Notes under the pieces: generated by a model | Told to the model about the DNA's origin: nothing | The model's database searches: none | What the model saw: the letters and a program-made list of their open reading frames with translations, nothing else | Shown here: in pieces, positions 1 to 5,667 of the stretch | Layout of the letters: every line of letters begins with the position of its first letter | How positions within the stretch are numbered: the first letter of the stretch is position 1 | From: Lachnoclostridium sp. UBA3775 | GTDB lineage: Bacteria; Bacillota; Clostridia; Lachnospirales; Lachnospiraceae | DNA length: 5,692 bases | Direction of reading: 5' to 3' | Assembly: GCA_002369525.1 (NCBI GenBank) | Contig: DFFN01000143.1 | Location: 1 to 5,692 of the forward strand | Position numbers and translations under genes: made by a program

Positions 1-27
1 GAAGTTGCAGCTCAGATGAATAAGTAA
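1..27 (+). CDS. tsf: 3' end of translation elongation factor Ts (EF-Ts), partial
   Basis: Only the last eight codons and a TAA stop are in view, reading EVAAQMNK. This resembles the C-terminus of EF-Ts proteins from clostridia, which often end in a short helix of the type (E)EVAAQM. The identification rests mostly on context: in Firmicutes and many other bacteria, rpsB-tsf lies directly upstream of pyrH-frr. EF-Ts is the guanine-nucleotide exchange factor that reloads EF-Tu with GTP during translation elongation. An intrinsic terminator begins about 22 bases after the stop, so most tsf transcription should end before pyrH. With eight residues the sequence evidence alone is weak; the call is an inference from position plus a compatible tail. 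Confidence 0.7.
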   Translation, partial: EVAAQMNK

Positions 28-49
28 TTCACACTATTTTTATTAACAG

Positions 50-83
50 ACTCCCGGGATTCCTTCCGGGAGTTTTTGTTTTT
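50..83 (+). terminator. Rho-independent terminator after tsf
   Basis: A perfect 8-bp GC-rich stem pairs 50-57 (ACTCCCGG) with 66-73 (CCGGGAGT). It extends to 10 bp if a G-U and an A-U pair at 58-59/64-65 close a four-base TTCC loop. It is followed at once by a T run (73-77), one G, and five more T (79-83). This is the classic intrinsic terminator shape. No matching T run follows the hairpin on the minus strand, so it looks one-directional. It separates the upstream tsf unit from the pyrH-rseP unit. Confidence 0.93.
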
Positions 84-106
84 CGGCACAAGTCATTTTT
101 TCCATT

Positions 107-140
107 TTGTCTTGCTAAAATCATTAGTCTATGATAAAAT
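107..140 (+). promoter_or_regulatory. Two overlapping sigma-A-type promoter candidates for the pyrH operon
   Basis: Two -35/-10 pairs, both with 17-base spacers, overlap and are offset by five bases. The first is TTGTCT (107-112) with TATGAT (130-135). The second is TTGCTA (112-117) with TAAAAT (135-140). Each has four of six -35 matches and five of six -10 matches to the TTGACA/TATAAT consensus. No extended -10 TGn motif precedes TATGAT. Transcription would begin near 142-148, giving a leader of about 45-50 bases before pyrH. Placement just after a strong terminator supports a real promoter. Which pair is used, or whether both are, cannot be told from sequence. Confidence 0.6.
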
Positions 141-157
141 CTTATATATGATATTAA

Positions 158-182
158 GGCATATTATGCCCTTTTTGAAAGG
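158..182 (+). promoter_or_regulatory. Tandem small hairpins in the pyrH leader, the second covering the ribosome-binding site
   Basis: Hairpin A pairs GGCAT (158-162) with ATGCC (166-170) around a three-base loop and is followed by a T run at 172-176. Hairpin B pairs CCTTT (170-174) with AAAGG (178-182) around the loop TTG. The right arm of hairpin B is the Shine-Dalgarno core of pyrH. The two share base 170, so they either compete slightly or stack end to end. Both stems are only 5 bp and hairpin B is AU-rich, so they are probably weak. A role as attenuator or translational switch is inference only. Confidence 0.3.
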
Positions 183-193
183 ATTTCACATTT

Positions 194-895
194 ATGGCTG
201 AATACAAAAGAATATTGCTTAAACTCAGCGGAGAGGCCATGGCCGGAGAAAAAGGCTTCGGCTTCGATGAAGAAAACTGCATGAGAGTTGCAAAGCAGAT
301 CAAGATGCTTTCCGAAAAAGGAACAGAGATTGCAATCGTGACCGGCGGCGGGAATTTCTGGAGGGGAAGAACTTCAAAGACCATCGACAGAACCAAGGCC
401 GATTCGATCGGAATGCTGGGCACCGTTATGAACTGTGTATATATGTCCGAGATCTGCCGTGCATGCGGAATGGAAACGTCAATCTATACACCCTTTGCCT
501 GCGGAACCGTTACCGAACTGTTTTCAAAAGACAAGGCTGTTGCCGATTTAAAAAACGGTAAGGTCATTTTCCTTGCCGGAGGTACGGGCCACCCTTATTT
601 TTCCACCGATACCACAACTGCGCTCCGCGCTATAGAGCTTGAATGCGAGGTCGTTGTAATGGGTAAAAACATAGACGGTGTGTATGACAGCGATCCCAGA
701 ACAAATCCCGATGCCAAAAAATATGACAAAATTTCATATCAGGAGCTTCTTGATAAAAAACTCGGTGTTGTGGATCTTACCTTCGCGGTAATGTGCATGG
801 AAAACGGGGTTAATACCTTGATTTTCTCGCTTAATGAGGAAAACGGAATAGTTAATAATTTGTCCGGCAAACTTTCCGGAACAATAGTATATTAA
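194..895 (+). CDS. pyrH: UMP kinase (uridylate kinase)
   Basis: The cytoplasmic enzyme phosphorylates UMP to UDP with ATP, a required step for UTP, CTP and UDP-sugar supply. The 233 residues fit the bacterial family (about 235-245) of the amino-acid-kinase fold. Visible motifs in order are the N-terminal phosphate-binding strand KLSGEA (10-15), the glycine-rich loop GGGNFWRGR (51-59), the UMP-binding region with D70 and GMLGTVMN (73-80), GTGHPYFSTDT (130-140), and the nucleotide-binding segment IDGVYDSDPR (160-169). The usual N of the GTGNP motif is H133 here, a form I associate with clostridial relatives. The start is set by GAAAGGA (177-183), ten bases before ATG. A later ATG at residue 16 would remove the KLSGEA motif. 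It is the first gene of the likely operon, 16 bases before frr. The enzyme family is commonly feedback-controlled by UTP and activated by GTP; this cannot be read here. Confidence 0.97.
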   Translation: MAEYKRILLKLSGEAMAGEKGFGFDEENCMRVAKQIKMLSEKGTEIAIVTGGGNFWRGRTSKTIDRTKADSIGMLGTVMNCVYMSEICRACGMETSIYTPFACGTVTELFSKDKAVADLKNGKVIFLAGGTGHPYFSTDTTTALRAIELECEVVVMGKNIDGVYDSDPRTNPDAKKYDKISYQELLDKKLGVVDLTFAVMCMENGVNTLIFSLNEENGIVNNLSGKLSGTIVY

Positions 896-911
896 AAGGA
901 GAAGGAAAACC

Positions 912-1466
912 ATGAACAAAGTTATCGAACCCTTTGAGGTAAAAATGAACAAATCCATTGCAAGTCTTGAAGAGGAATATGCAAGCATACGTGCTGGCCG
1001 TGCTAATCCTCATCTTCTTGATAAGATCAAGGTTGATTATTACGGCACGCCTTCACCCATACAGAGTGTTGCAAACGTAAGCGTTCCCGAGGCGAGAGTT
1101 ATCGCCATTCAGCCATGGGAAAGCAAAATGATCAGGGATATTGAAAAAGCCATTCTTGCTTCAGATCTTGGAATCACCCCCGGAAATGACGGAAAAATCA
1201 TCCGTCTTGTATTCCCCGAGCTTACCGAAGACAGACGTAAAGAGCTTGTAAAGGATATAAAGAAAAAGGGCGAGGCTACCAAGGTAGCGATAAGAAATAT
1301 CCGCCGTGATGCAAACGATGCGATCAAGAAGGCCGGAAAGAGTGATGATATTTCAGAGGATGAGACCAAAAAAATGGAAACAGATGTTCAGAAGATGACC
1401 GATAAATTTATCGAGAATATCGACAAGATGGTTGAAATCAAATCCAAGGAGATCATGACGGTATAA
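912..1466 (+). CDS. frr: Ribosome recycling factor
   Basis: RRF acts with EF-G and GTP to split the post-termination ribosome so its subunits can be reused. The 184 residues match the usual length of about 185. Family hallmarks are visible: RAGRANP (27-33) followed by LLDKIKVDYYG (35-45), then NVSVPEAR, QPWE, the IEKAI..SDLG stretch, the segment PELTEDRRKELVK, and NIRRDAND (129-136). R132 corresponds to the conserved arginine known to matter for function in E. coli RRF. The charged helical N- and C-terminal stretches fit the three-helix-bundle domain, with the small domain between them. A purine-rich site, AGGAG (897-901) with a second GAAGGA (901-906), precedes the ATG. The gene ends in tandem TAA stops (1464-1469). 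It follows pyrH by 16 bases, the order seen in most bacteria. Confidence 0.98.
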   Translation: MNKVIEPFEVKMNKSIASLEEEYASIRAGRANPHLLDKIKVDYYGTPSPIQSVANVSVPEARVIAIQPWESKMIRDIEKAILASDLGITPGNDGKIIRLVFPELTEDRRKELVKDIKKKGEATKVAIRNIRRDANDAIKKAGKSDDISEDETKKMETDVQKMTDKFIENIDKMVEIKSKEIMTV

Positions 1467-1487
1467 TAATCGTTTTAATTATCGATA

Positions 1488-2216
1488 ATGACAAAAAAGA
1501 TTAAAACAGAAGAAATGAACATTCCCGGACACGTTGCCATCATAATGGATGGCAACGGGCGCTGGGCTAAAAAAAGGCTGCTTCCCCGTACTGCAGGACA
1601 TGCGCAGGGTGCGAGAGTTGCAGAACAGATTTGCGACGACGCGTGGGATCTGGGCATTAAGTATCTGACGATATATGCATTTTCCACCGAAAACTGGAAA
1701 CGTTCGGAGGAAGAAGTCGGAATGCTTATGAATCTGCTCCGCAAATATATGCTGAGCAGTCTTGAAAAATGCGCCAAGAATAATGTAAGGGTTCGTGTTA
1801 TCGGCGATAAGACAAGACTTGCCGAAGATCTCAGGAAATCAATATCCGAGCTTGAAGAAAGCACAAAGGAAAACACCGGGCTTAATTTTACGATTGCGAT
1901 CAATTACGGCGGCAGGGATGAAATTGTCCGTGCCGTAAAAAAGCTTGCAAAAGATGTAAAGAACAACAGCCTTGATATAGACGGTATTGATGAGGATGTC
2001 TTCAATTCGTATCTTGATACAGCCGAAATGCCTTACCCGGATTTGATGATCAGGACAAGCGGAGAGCTCAGAAGCTCAAACTTCCTGCCCTGGCAGATAG
2101 CATATTCGGAGTTTTATTTTACCGATGTACTGTGGCCGGATTTTGATAAAAAAGAGCTGATAAAGGCCATTGAATACTATAATCAGCGTGACAGAAGATT
2201 TGGAGGAGTTAAATGA
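1488..2216 (+). CDS. uppS: Isoprenyl transferase (undecaprenyl diphosphate synthase)
   Basis: This cis-prenyltransferase adds isopentenyl diphosphate units to farnesyl diphosphate to make undecaprenyl diphosphate, the carrier lipid for peptidoglycan and other wall polymers. Residues matching the E. coli active site are present with a constant offset of five: catalytic D21 in IIMDGNGRWA, R189, R195 and S197 in IRTSGELRSSNF, and E208 in AYSEFYF. Other signatures are RTAGH (34-38), YLTIYAFSTENWKR (59-72) and NYGGRDEI (139-146). At 242 residues it is typical in length. The start is uncertain: no Shine-Dalgarno site lies before ATG 1488, and ATG 1515 (residue 10, MNIPGH) would match the short N-terminus of many clostridial relatives, though it has only a weak AGAAGA too close upstream. 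No catalytic residue is affected by the choice. The TGA stop overlaps the cdsA start by four bases. Confidence 0.97.
   Translation: MTKKIKTEEMNIPGHVAIIMDGNGRWAKKRLLPRTAGHAQGARVAEQICDDAWDLGIKYLTIYAFSTENWKRSEEEVGMLMNLLRKYMLSSLEKCAKNNVRVRVIGDKTRLAEDLRKSISELEESTKENTGLNFTIAINYGGRDEIVRAVKKLAKDVKNNSLDIDGIDEDVFNSYLDTAEMPYPDLMIRTSGELRSSNFLPWQIAYSEFYFTDVLWPDFDKKELIKAIEYYNQRDRRFGGVK
2202..2206 (+). promoter_or_regulatory. Strong ribosome-binding site for cdsA inside the uppS 3' end
   Basis: GGAGG lies six bases before the cdsA ATG and encodes part of the UppS tail FGGVK. With the ATGA stop/start overlap at 2213-2216 it fixes the cdsA start and suggests translational coupling of cdsA to uppS. Confidence 0.85.
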
Positions 2217-3019
2217 AAACCAGAATAATAAGCGGGGCGGTACTTTTTGCAATTCTGATCCCCACACTTATATTAGGCGGAAATTTATTGCTTGCTGTCC
2301 TCTGTCTCGTTTCATGCGGAGGAATATATGAGCTTTCGAAGGTATTTAAACAGGAAAAATCTCTTTTGATGTTTATTGCCTTTGCTGCCAATATTTTTCT
2401 TTATGTCGGAATGGTTCTTATCAAGGAAATATATTTCATTGTTGAGCTTGTAATATTTTTCCTTTTCATTCTCGTCTGCTATGTCGTTGAATACCCGAAA
2501 TATAAGCTGAACGAAGCTGTTGTGCCGCTTCTTGCCTTTGTATATGCGGGAGTATTGATGAGCTATATTTATCGTATCAGGATGAATGATTCGGGTCTGT
2601 ACCTTGTGTGGCTGATTTTCATTTCCTCCTGGCTGTGTGATACCTGTGCTTATTTTTCGGGAGTTTTTCTCGGAAAACACAAAGCCTTTCCGGTTCTTTC
2701 TCCTAAAAAAACCTGGGAGGGCTGTATCGGCGGAGTACTTGGGGCAACGCTGGTAGGAACCGTCTTTGCCGCTGTGTTTGCCGATAAGCTTGCTGTTTTT
2801 AAATATCCAATACCGGCTGTTGCGATAATTGTTTTTGTGTGCTCGATCCTTTCGATTTTCGGAGATCTTGCGGCTTCCGCAATAAAAAGAGAGAACAATA
2901 TAAAGGATTACAGCAATCTGATTCCCGGACACGGCGGTATCATGGACCGCTTTGATTCCGTGATTTTTGTTTCGCCGCTGATCTTTTATTTTATAAACCT
3001 TCTCGAGAAGGTGTTTTAA
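2213..3019 (+). CDS. cdsA: Phosphatidate cytidylyltransferase (CDP-diacylglycerol synthase)
   Basis: The integral membrane enzyme converts phosphatidate and CTP to CDP-diacylglycerol, the precursor of phosphatidylglycerol, cardiolipin and other phospholipids. The 268 residues match the usual bacterial size. The full family signature, of the form SxxKRxxxxKDxSxxxPxHGGxxDRxD, is present at 222-248, including K231, D232, H240, D245, R246 and D248. Earlier conserved parts are WLCDTCAYFSG (140-150, with D143), SPKKTWEG (163-170) and GD at 217-218. Hydrophobic stretches occur near 5-21, 24-38, 52-70, 74-92, 103-120, 130-150, 172-193, 202-219 and 249-264, consistent with a polytopic membrane protein. 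It overlaps uppS by four bases. A long antisense reading frame lies opposite it (2312-2932, minus) but has no sign of being a gene. Confidence 0.97.
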   Translation: MKTRIISGAVLFAILIPTLILGGNLLLAVLCLVSCGGIYELSKVFKQEKSLLMFIAFAANIFLYVGMVLIKEIYFIVELVIFFLFILVCYVVEYPKYKLNEAVVPLLAFVYAGVLMSYIYRIRMNDSGLYLVWLIFISSWLCDTCAYFSGVFLGKHKAFPVLSPKKTWEGCIGGVLGATLVGTVFAAVFADKLAVFKYPIPAVAIIVFVCSILSIFGDLAASAIKRENNIKDYSNLIPGHGGIMDRFDSVIFVSPLIFYFINLLEKVF

Positions 3020-3020
3020 C

Positions 3021-3024
3021 GGAG
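3021..3024 (+). promoter_or_regulatory. Ribosome-binding site supporting the TTG start of dxr
   Basis: GGAG sits seven bases before TTG 3032. The in-frame cdsA stop at 3017-3019 rules out any start further upstream, and the protein begins correctly at the NADPH-binding strand. The TTG is therefore the start. Confidence 0.85.
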
Positions 3025-3031
3025 TAATATT

Positions 3032-4237
3032 TTGAAAAAACTTTCAATACTTGGTTCTACGGGATCGATAGGCAGACAGACTCTTGAAATCGTCGATGAA
3101 AATCCCGGAGAATTTAAAGTCGCCGCACTTGCGGTCAATAAAAACATAAAGCTTTTGTTTGAACAGACGGTCAAATACAGGCCTGAACTTGTCTGTATTT
3201 ATGATGATTCGTCTGCTCCTTTGTTTAAAGAAATGCTTGACAGCTATAACAAAGGCAAAGGAAACGAAAGACTTGATACCGTGGTATACAGCGGCATGGA
3301 AGGCCTCATAGCCGCAGCTGCGATAGACAGTGCAGACATTACGGTAACCGCCATAGTCGGTATGATAGGAATAAGGCCCACAATTGCCGCCATAAATGCC
3401 GGCAAGGATATTGCGCTTGCAAATAAGGAAACTCTTGTAACGGCAGGCCACATTATAATTCCGCTGATAAAGGAAAAAGGCGTAAGGCTTTTACCGGTGG
3501 ACAGCGAGCATTCCGCAATCTTTCAGTCGTTACAGGGACTTCCATATCCCAAAAACTCGACGGTCCATGACGGAAATCCTGCAGTCGACAAGATCATACT
3601 GACTGCGTCCGGAGGCCCTTTCAGAGGCTTGAAGGCTTCGGAATTAAAGAACAAGACGAAAAATGATGCTCTTAAGCATCCGAACTGGACGATGGGAAGT
3701 AAAATCACCATCGATTCTGCTACACTTGTCAATAAAGGCCTTGAGATGATGGAGGCGGGCTGGCTTTTCGGCGTTGGTATCGATAAAATCGAGGTTGTCG
3801 TGCATCCTCAGAGCATTTTGCATTCGGCCGTACAGTTTGTTGACGGGGCTGTTGTAGGTCAGATGGGCTGTCCGGACATGAAATTGCCGATACTGTATGC
3901 GCTGACATATCCCAACAGAAAATTCCTGTCCGGCAAAAGGATAGATTTTTTTGAGCTTGGAAAAATGACATTTGAAAAGCCGGATAAAGAAAGCTTTAGG
4001 GGTCTTGCGCTTGCAGAAAAAGCAATGATGGCAGGAGGATCCCTTCCTACCGTTTTCAATGCAGCAAACGAATGGCTTGTCGGAAAGTTTTTACAGGATA
4101 AGATCGGTTTCCTTGATATTGCCGACGGAATCGAGCTTGCAATGAACAGACATGAAAACATTGCGATGCCTGATGTAGACACGATTTTAGAGGTGCAAAG
4201 GGAAACAGAAATATATTTGTCAGGTATCTATGGTTAG
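3032..4237 (+). CDS. dxr: 1-deoxy-D-xylulose 5-phosphate reductoisomerase (MEP pathway)
   Basis: This cytoplasmic enzyme converts 1-deoxy-D-xylulose 5-phosphate to 2-C-methyl-D-erythritol 4-phosphate with NADPH and a divalent metal, the committed step of MEP isoprenoid synthesis and the target of fosmidomycin. It has 401 residues, close to the family's usual 380-400. The N-terminal NADPH loop is GSTGSIG (8-14). ALANKE is followed by VDSEH, giving metal ligands D157 and E159, and NKGLE supplies N234, K235 and E238. Each is seven positions after its E. coli counterpart (D150, E152, N227, K228, E231). H264 in HPQSILH matches E. coli H257, and the substrate-loop segment HPNWTMGS is intact. It starts at TTG, 12 bases after cdsA and in the same frame. 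Placement with uppS is fitting, since its product feeds the isoprenyl chains UppS extends. This is the dxr type, not the alternative DRL family. It would also be called ispC. Confidence 0.98.
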   Translation: MKKLSILGSTGSIGRQTLEIVDENPGEFKVAALAVNKNIKLLFEQTVKYRPELVCIYDDSSAPLFKEMLDSYNKGKGNERLDTVVYSGMEGLIAAAAIDSADITVTAIVGMIGIRPTIAAINAGKDIALANKETLVTAGHIIIPLIKEKGVRLLPVDSEHSAIFQSLQGLPYPKNSTVHDGNPAVDKIILTASGGPFRGLKASELKNKTKNDALKHPNWTMGSKITIDSATLVNKGLEMMEAGWLFGVGIDKIEVVVHPQSILHSAVQFVDGAVVGQMGCPDMKLPILYALTYPNRKFLSGKRIDFFELGKMTFEKPDKESFRGLALAEKAMMAGGSLPTVFNAANEWLVGKFLQDKIGFLDIADGIELAMNRHENIAMPDVDTILEVQRETEIYLSGIYG

Positions 4238-4254
4238 ATACGGGAGAGAAGTTT

Positions 4255-5613
4255 ATGCACACATTTGTCAATATACTGATCGCACTCCTGATGCTGAGTG
4301 TGATCATAATCATCCATGAATTCGGACATTTTATTTTTGCCCGTATCAACGGAGTAACGGTAAACGATTTTTCACTGGGCCTCGGCCCCGTAATTTTCTC
4401 AAAAAAGATAGGACAGACCAAGTTCAGCCTCCGCGCCTTCCCAATCGGCGGTTCCTGCATGATGAAGGGAGATGACGGACAGGGAGCGGGAGACGACGAG
4501 GATTCATTTGCCTCCAAGAAGCTATGGCAGCGTTTTTCCATAGTTCTTGCCGGTCCGGTATTTAATTTCATCCTTGCGTTTGTTCTTTCCCTTGTCATTA
4601 TCGGATGGGGAGGATATGATCCTGCCTATATTGCAGGCGTAAGCAAGGATGCCGATATTAAAGATTCTGACGGAGAGGCTTATGAGCCCAAGGAGGGTGA
4701 TCTTATCACCGAAATTGACGGTAAAAACGTTGTTATCGGCCGTGATTTCACCATGTACACCTATTTCCATGAGATAGATGAGGATGAACTGTCTCTTAAG
4801 ATAAAGCGTGACGGTAAGGAAAAGAAATATACAGTTACACCGATCGCTGTTTCAAAATATTATATGGGTATCAGCTACTCAGCAGACGACCTGCCCGCTC
4901 AGGTTACCGTCATTAAAGGCAATCCTGCCGAAAAAGCCGGTCTTCGCGACGGAGATACGATTACTGCGATCAACGGTACCGAGATTAAATCCGGGCTTGA
5001 GCTTCAGAATTATATGGCCGAGCACCCCTTAGACGGCAGCGAACTGACTCTTACCTATGTGCGCGGTACAAAGCCTCACGATCTTACTTTCAAGTCGGAA
5101 TATACTACAAATTATTCGCTTGGCTTTTCAGCGAATACATACAGAGAGAAAGCAAACGCGCTGCAAACTATCAGATACAGTTTTACAGAAGTACGTTTCT
5201 GGATTGACAATACCATCCACAGTCTTTTCTATATGGCGACCGGTCATGTTCACAAGGAGGATGTCGGGGGCGCTGTAAGAATCACCAAAGAAATCTCGGA
5301 TGTTGTCGAAGAATCGAAACAGGACGGAACAAAGTATGTAATTCTTAACCTTCTGTTCATGTGCGTGCTGATTTCGGCAAACCTCGGCGTAATGAACCTG
5401 CTTCCGATACCGGCTCTTGACGGCGGAAGGCTTTTGTTCATGCTGATAGAGCTGATAAGAGGAAAGCCGCTGCCTCCGGAAAAGGAAGCAATCGTTCATC
5501 TTATCGGTTTTGCTCTTCTGATGGTACTGATGGTATTCATACTTTACAATGACATAAGGAATGTATTCTTTGTAATGTTACCGAAATTGAGTAATATATT
5601 TGGTTTCTTGTAA
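4255..5613 (+). CDS. rseP: RseP/RasP-type intramembrane zinc metalloprotease (site-2 protease) with PDZ region
   Basis: A polytopic M50-family protease that cuts transmembrane segments of membrane proteins. Known family targets are anti-sigma factors (RseA in E. coli, RsiW in B. subtilis) and leftover signal peptides. The zinc site is HEFGH (21-25) in the first membrane segment (about 4-24), and the third ligand is D389 in the NxxPxPxLDG motif (381-390). Other membrane segments are about 95-117, 361-380 and 413-431. Between them, residues 208-283 form a clear PDZ domain (GNPAEKAGL and GDTITAING, 222-241). Residues about 125-200 look like a second, degenerate PDZ (EGDLITEIDGK, 147-157). FSLRAFPIGG (about 57-66) matches the membrane-reentrant beta loop. 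At 452 residues it is nearer E. coli RseP (450) than B. subtilis RasP (about 420). GGGAG (4242-4246) precedes the ATG, 17 bases after dxr. It ends in tandem TAA stops. No anti-sigma factor gene is in view, so its substrate is unknown. Confidence 0.96.
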   Translation: MHTFVNILIALLMLSVIIIIHEFGHFIFARINGVTVNDFSLGLGPVIFSKKIGQTKFSLRAFPIGGSCMMKGDDGQGAGDDEDSFASKKLWQRFSIVLAGPVFNFILAFVLSLVIIGWGGYDPAYIAGVSKDADIKDSDGEAYEPKEGDLITEIDGKNVVIGRDFTMYTYFHEIDEDELSLKIKRDGKEKKYTVTPIAVSKYYMGISYSADDLPAQVTVIKGNPAEKAGLRDGDTITAINGTEIKSGLELQNYMAEHPLDGSELTLTYVRGTKPHDLTFKSEYTTNYSLGFSANTYREKANALQTIRYSFTEVRFWIDNTIHSLFYMATGHVHKEDVGGAVRITKEISDVVEESKQDGTKYVILNLLFMCVLISANLGVMNLLPIPALDGGRLLFMLIELIRGKPLPPEKEAIVHLIGFALLMVLMVFILYNDIRNVFFVMLPKLSNIFGFL

Positions 5614-5640
5614 TAAGATTTAAACGTGTTTTGAATATAT

Positions 5641-5667
5641 AAAAAGGCTTCTCCCCGGGGAGAAGCT
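5641..5667 (-). terminator. Possible minus-strand intrinsic terminator within the 3' hairpin element
   Basis: Read on the minus strand, the perfect hairpin at 5647-5666 is followed by C and then five T (opposite A 5641-5645) and an AT-rich tail. That is the form of an intrinsic terminator for a gene converging from the right. On the plus strand the hairpin is followed by TGTCACCC with no T run, so it is a poor canonical terminator for rseP. No minus-strand gene is visible in the window. Confidence 0.4.

Noticed and set aside
84..193. Possible small RNA gene or riboswitch between tsf and pyrH
   Set aside because: The stretch is short, AT-rich and matches no riboswitch or PyrR-type leader I can recognise. 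Only promoter candidates and two weak hairpins are supportable.
235..244. Ten-base palindrome GGCCATGGCC near the pyrH start, with an internal in-frame ATG
   Set aside because: It encodes conserved family residues (EAMAG), and starting at this ATG would remove the KLSGEA nucleotide-binding motif. It is best explained as coding coincidence.
2312..2932. Long minus-strand reading frame (206 codons) opposite cdsA
   Set aside because: It lies wholly within cdsA, which has a complete family signature. The predicted protein is rich in K, R, N and Y with no recognisable domain, and no minus-strand promoter or ribosome-binding site is evident.
3044..3451. Minus-strand reading frame (135 codons) inside dxr
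   Set aside because: It is antisense to the NADPH-binding domain of Dxr and has no family resemblance or start signals.
4056..4598. Minus-strand reading frame (180 codons) across the dxr-rseP junction
   Set aside because: It spans the junction of two confidently identified plus-strand genes, has low-complexity content and no recognisable motif, and looks like a shadow of their codon use.
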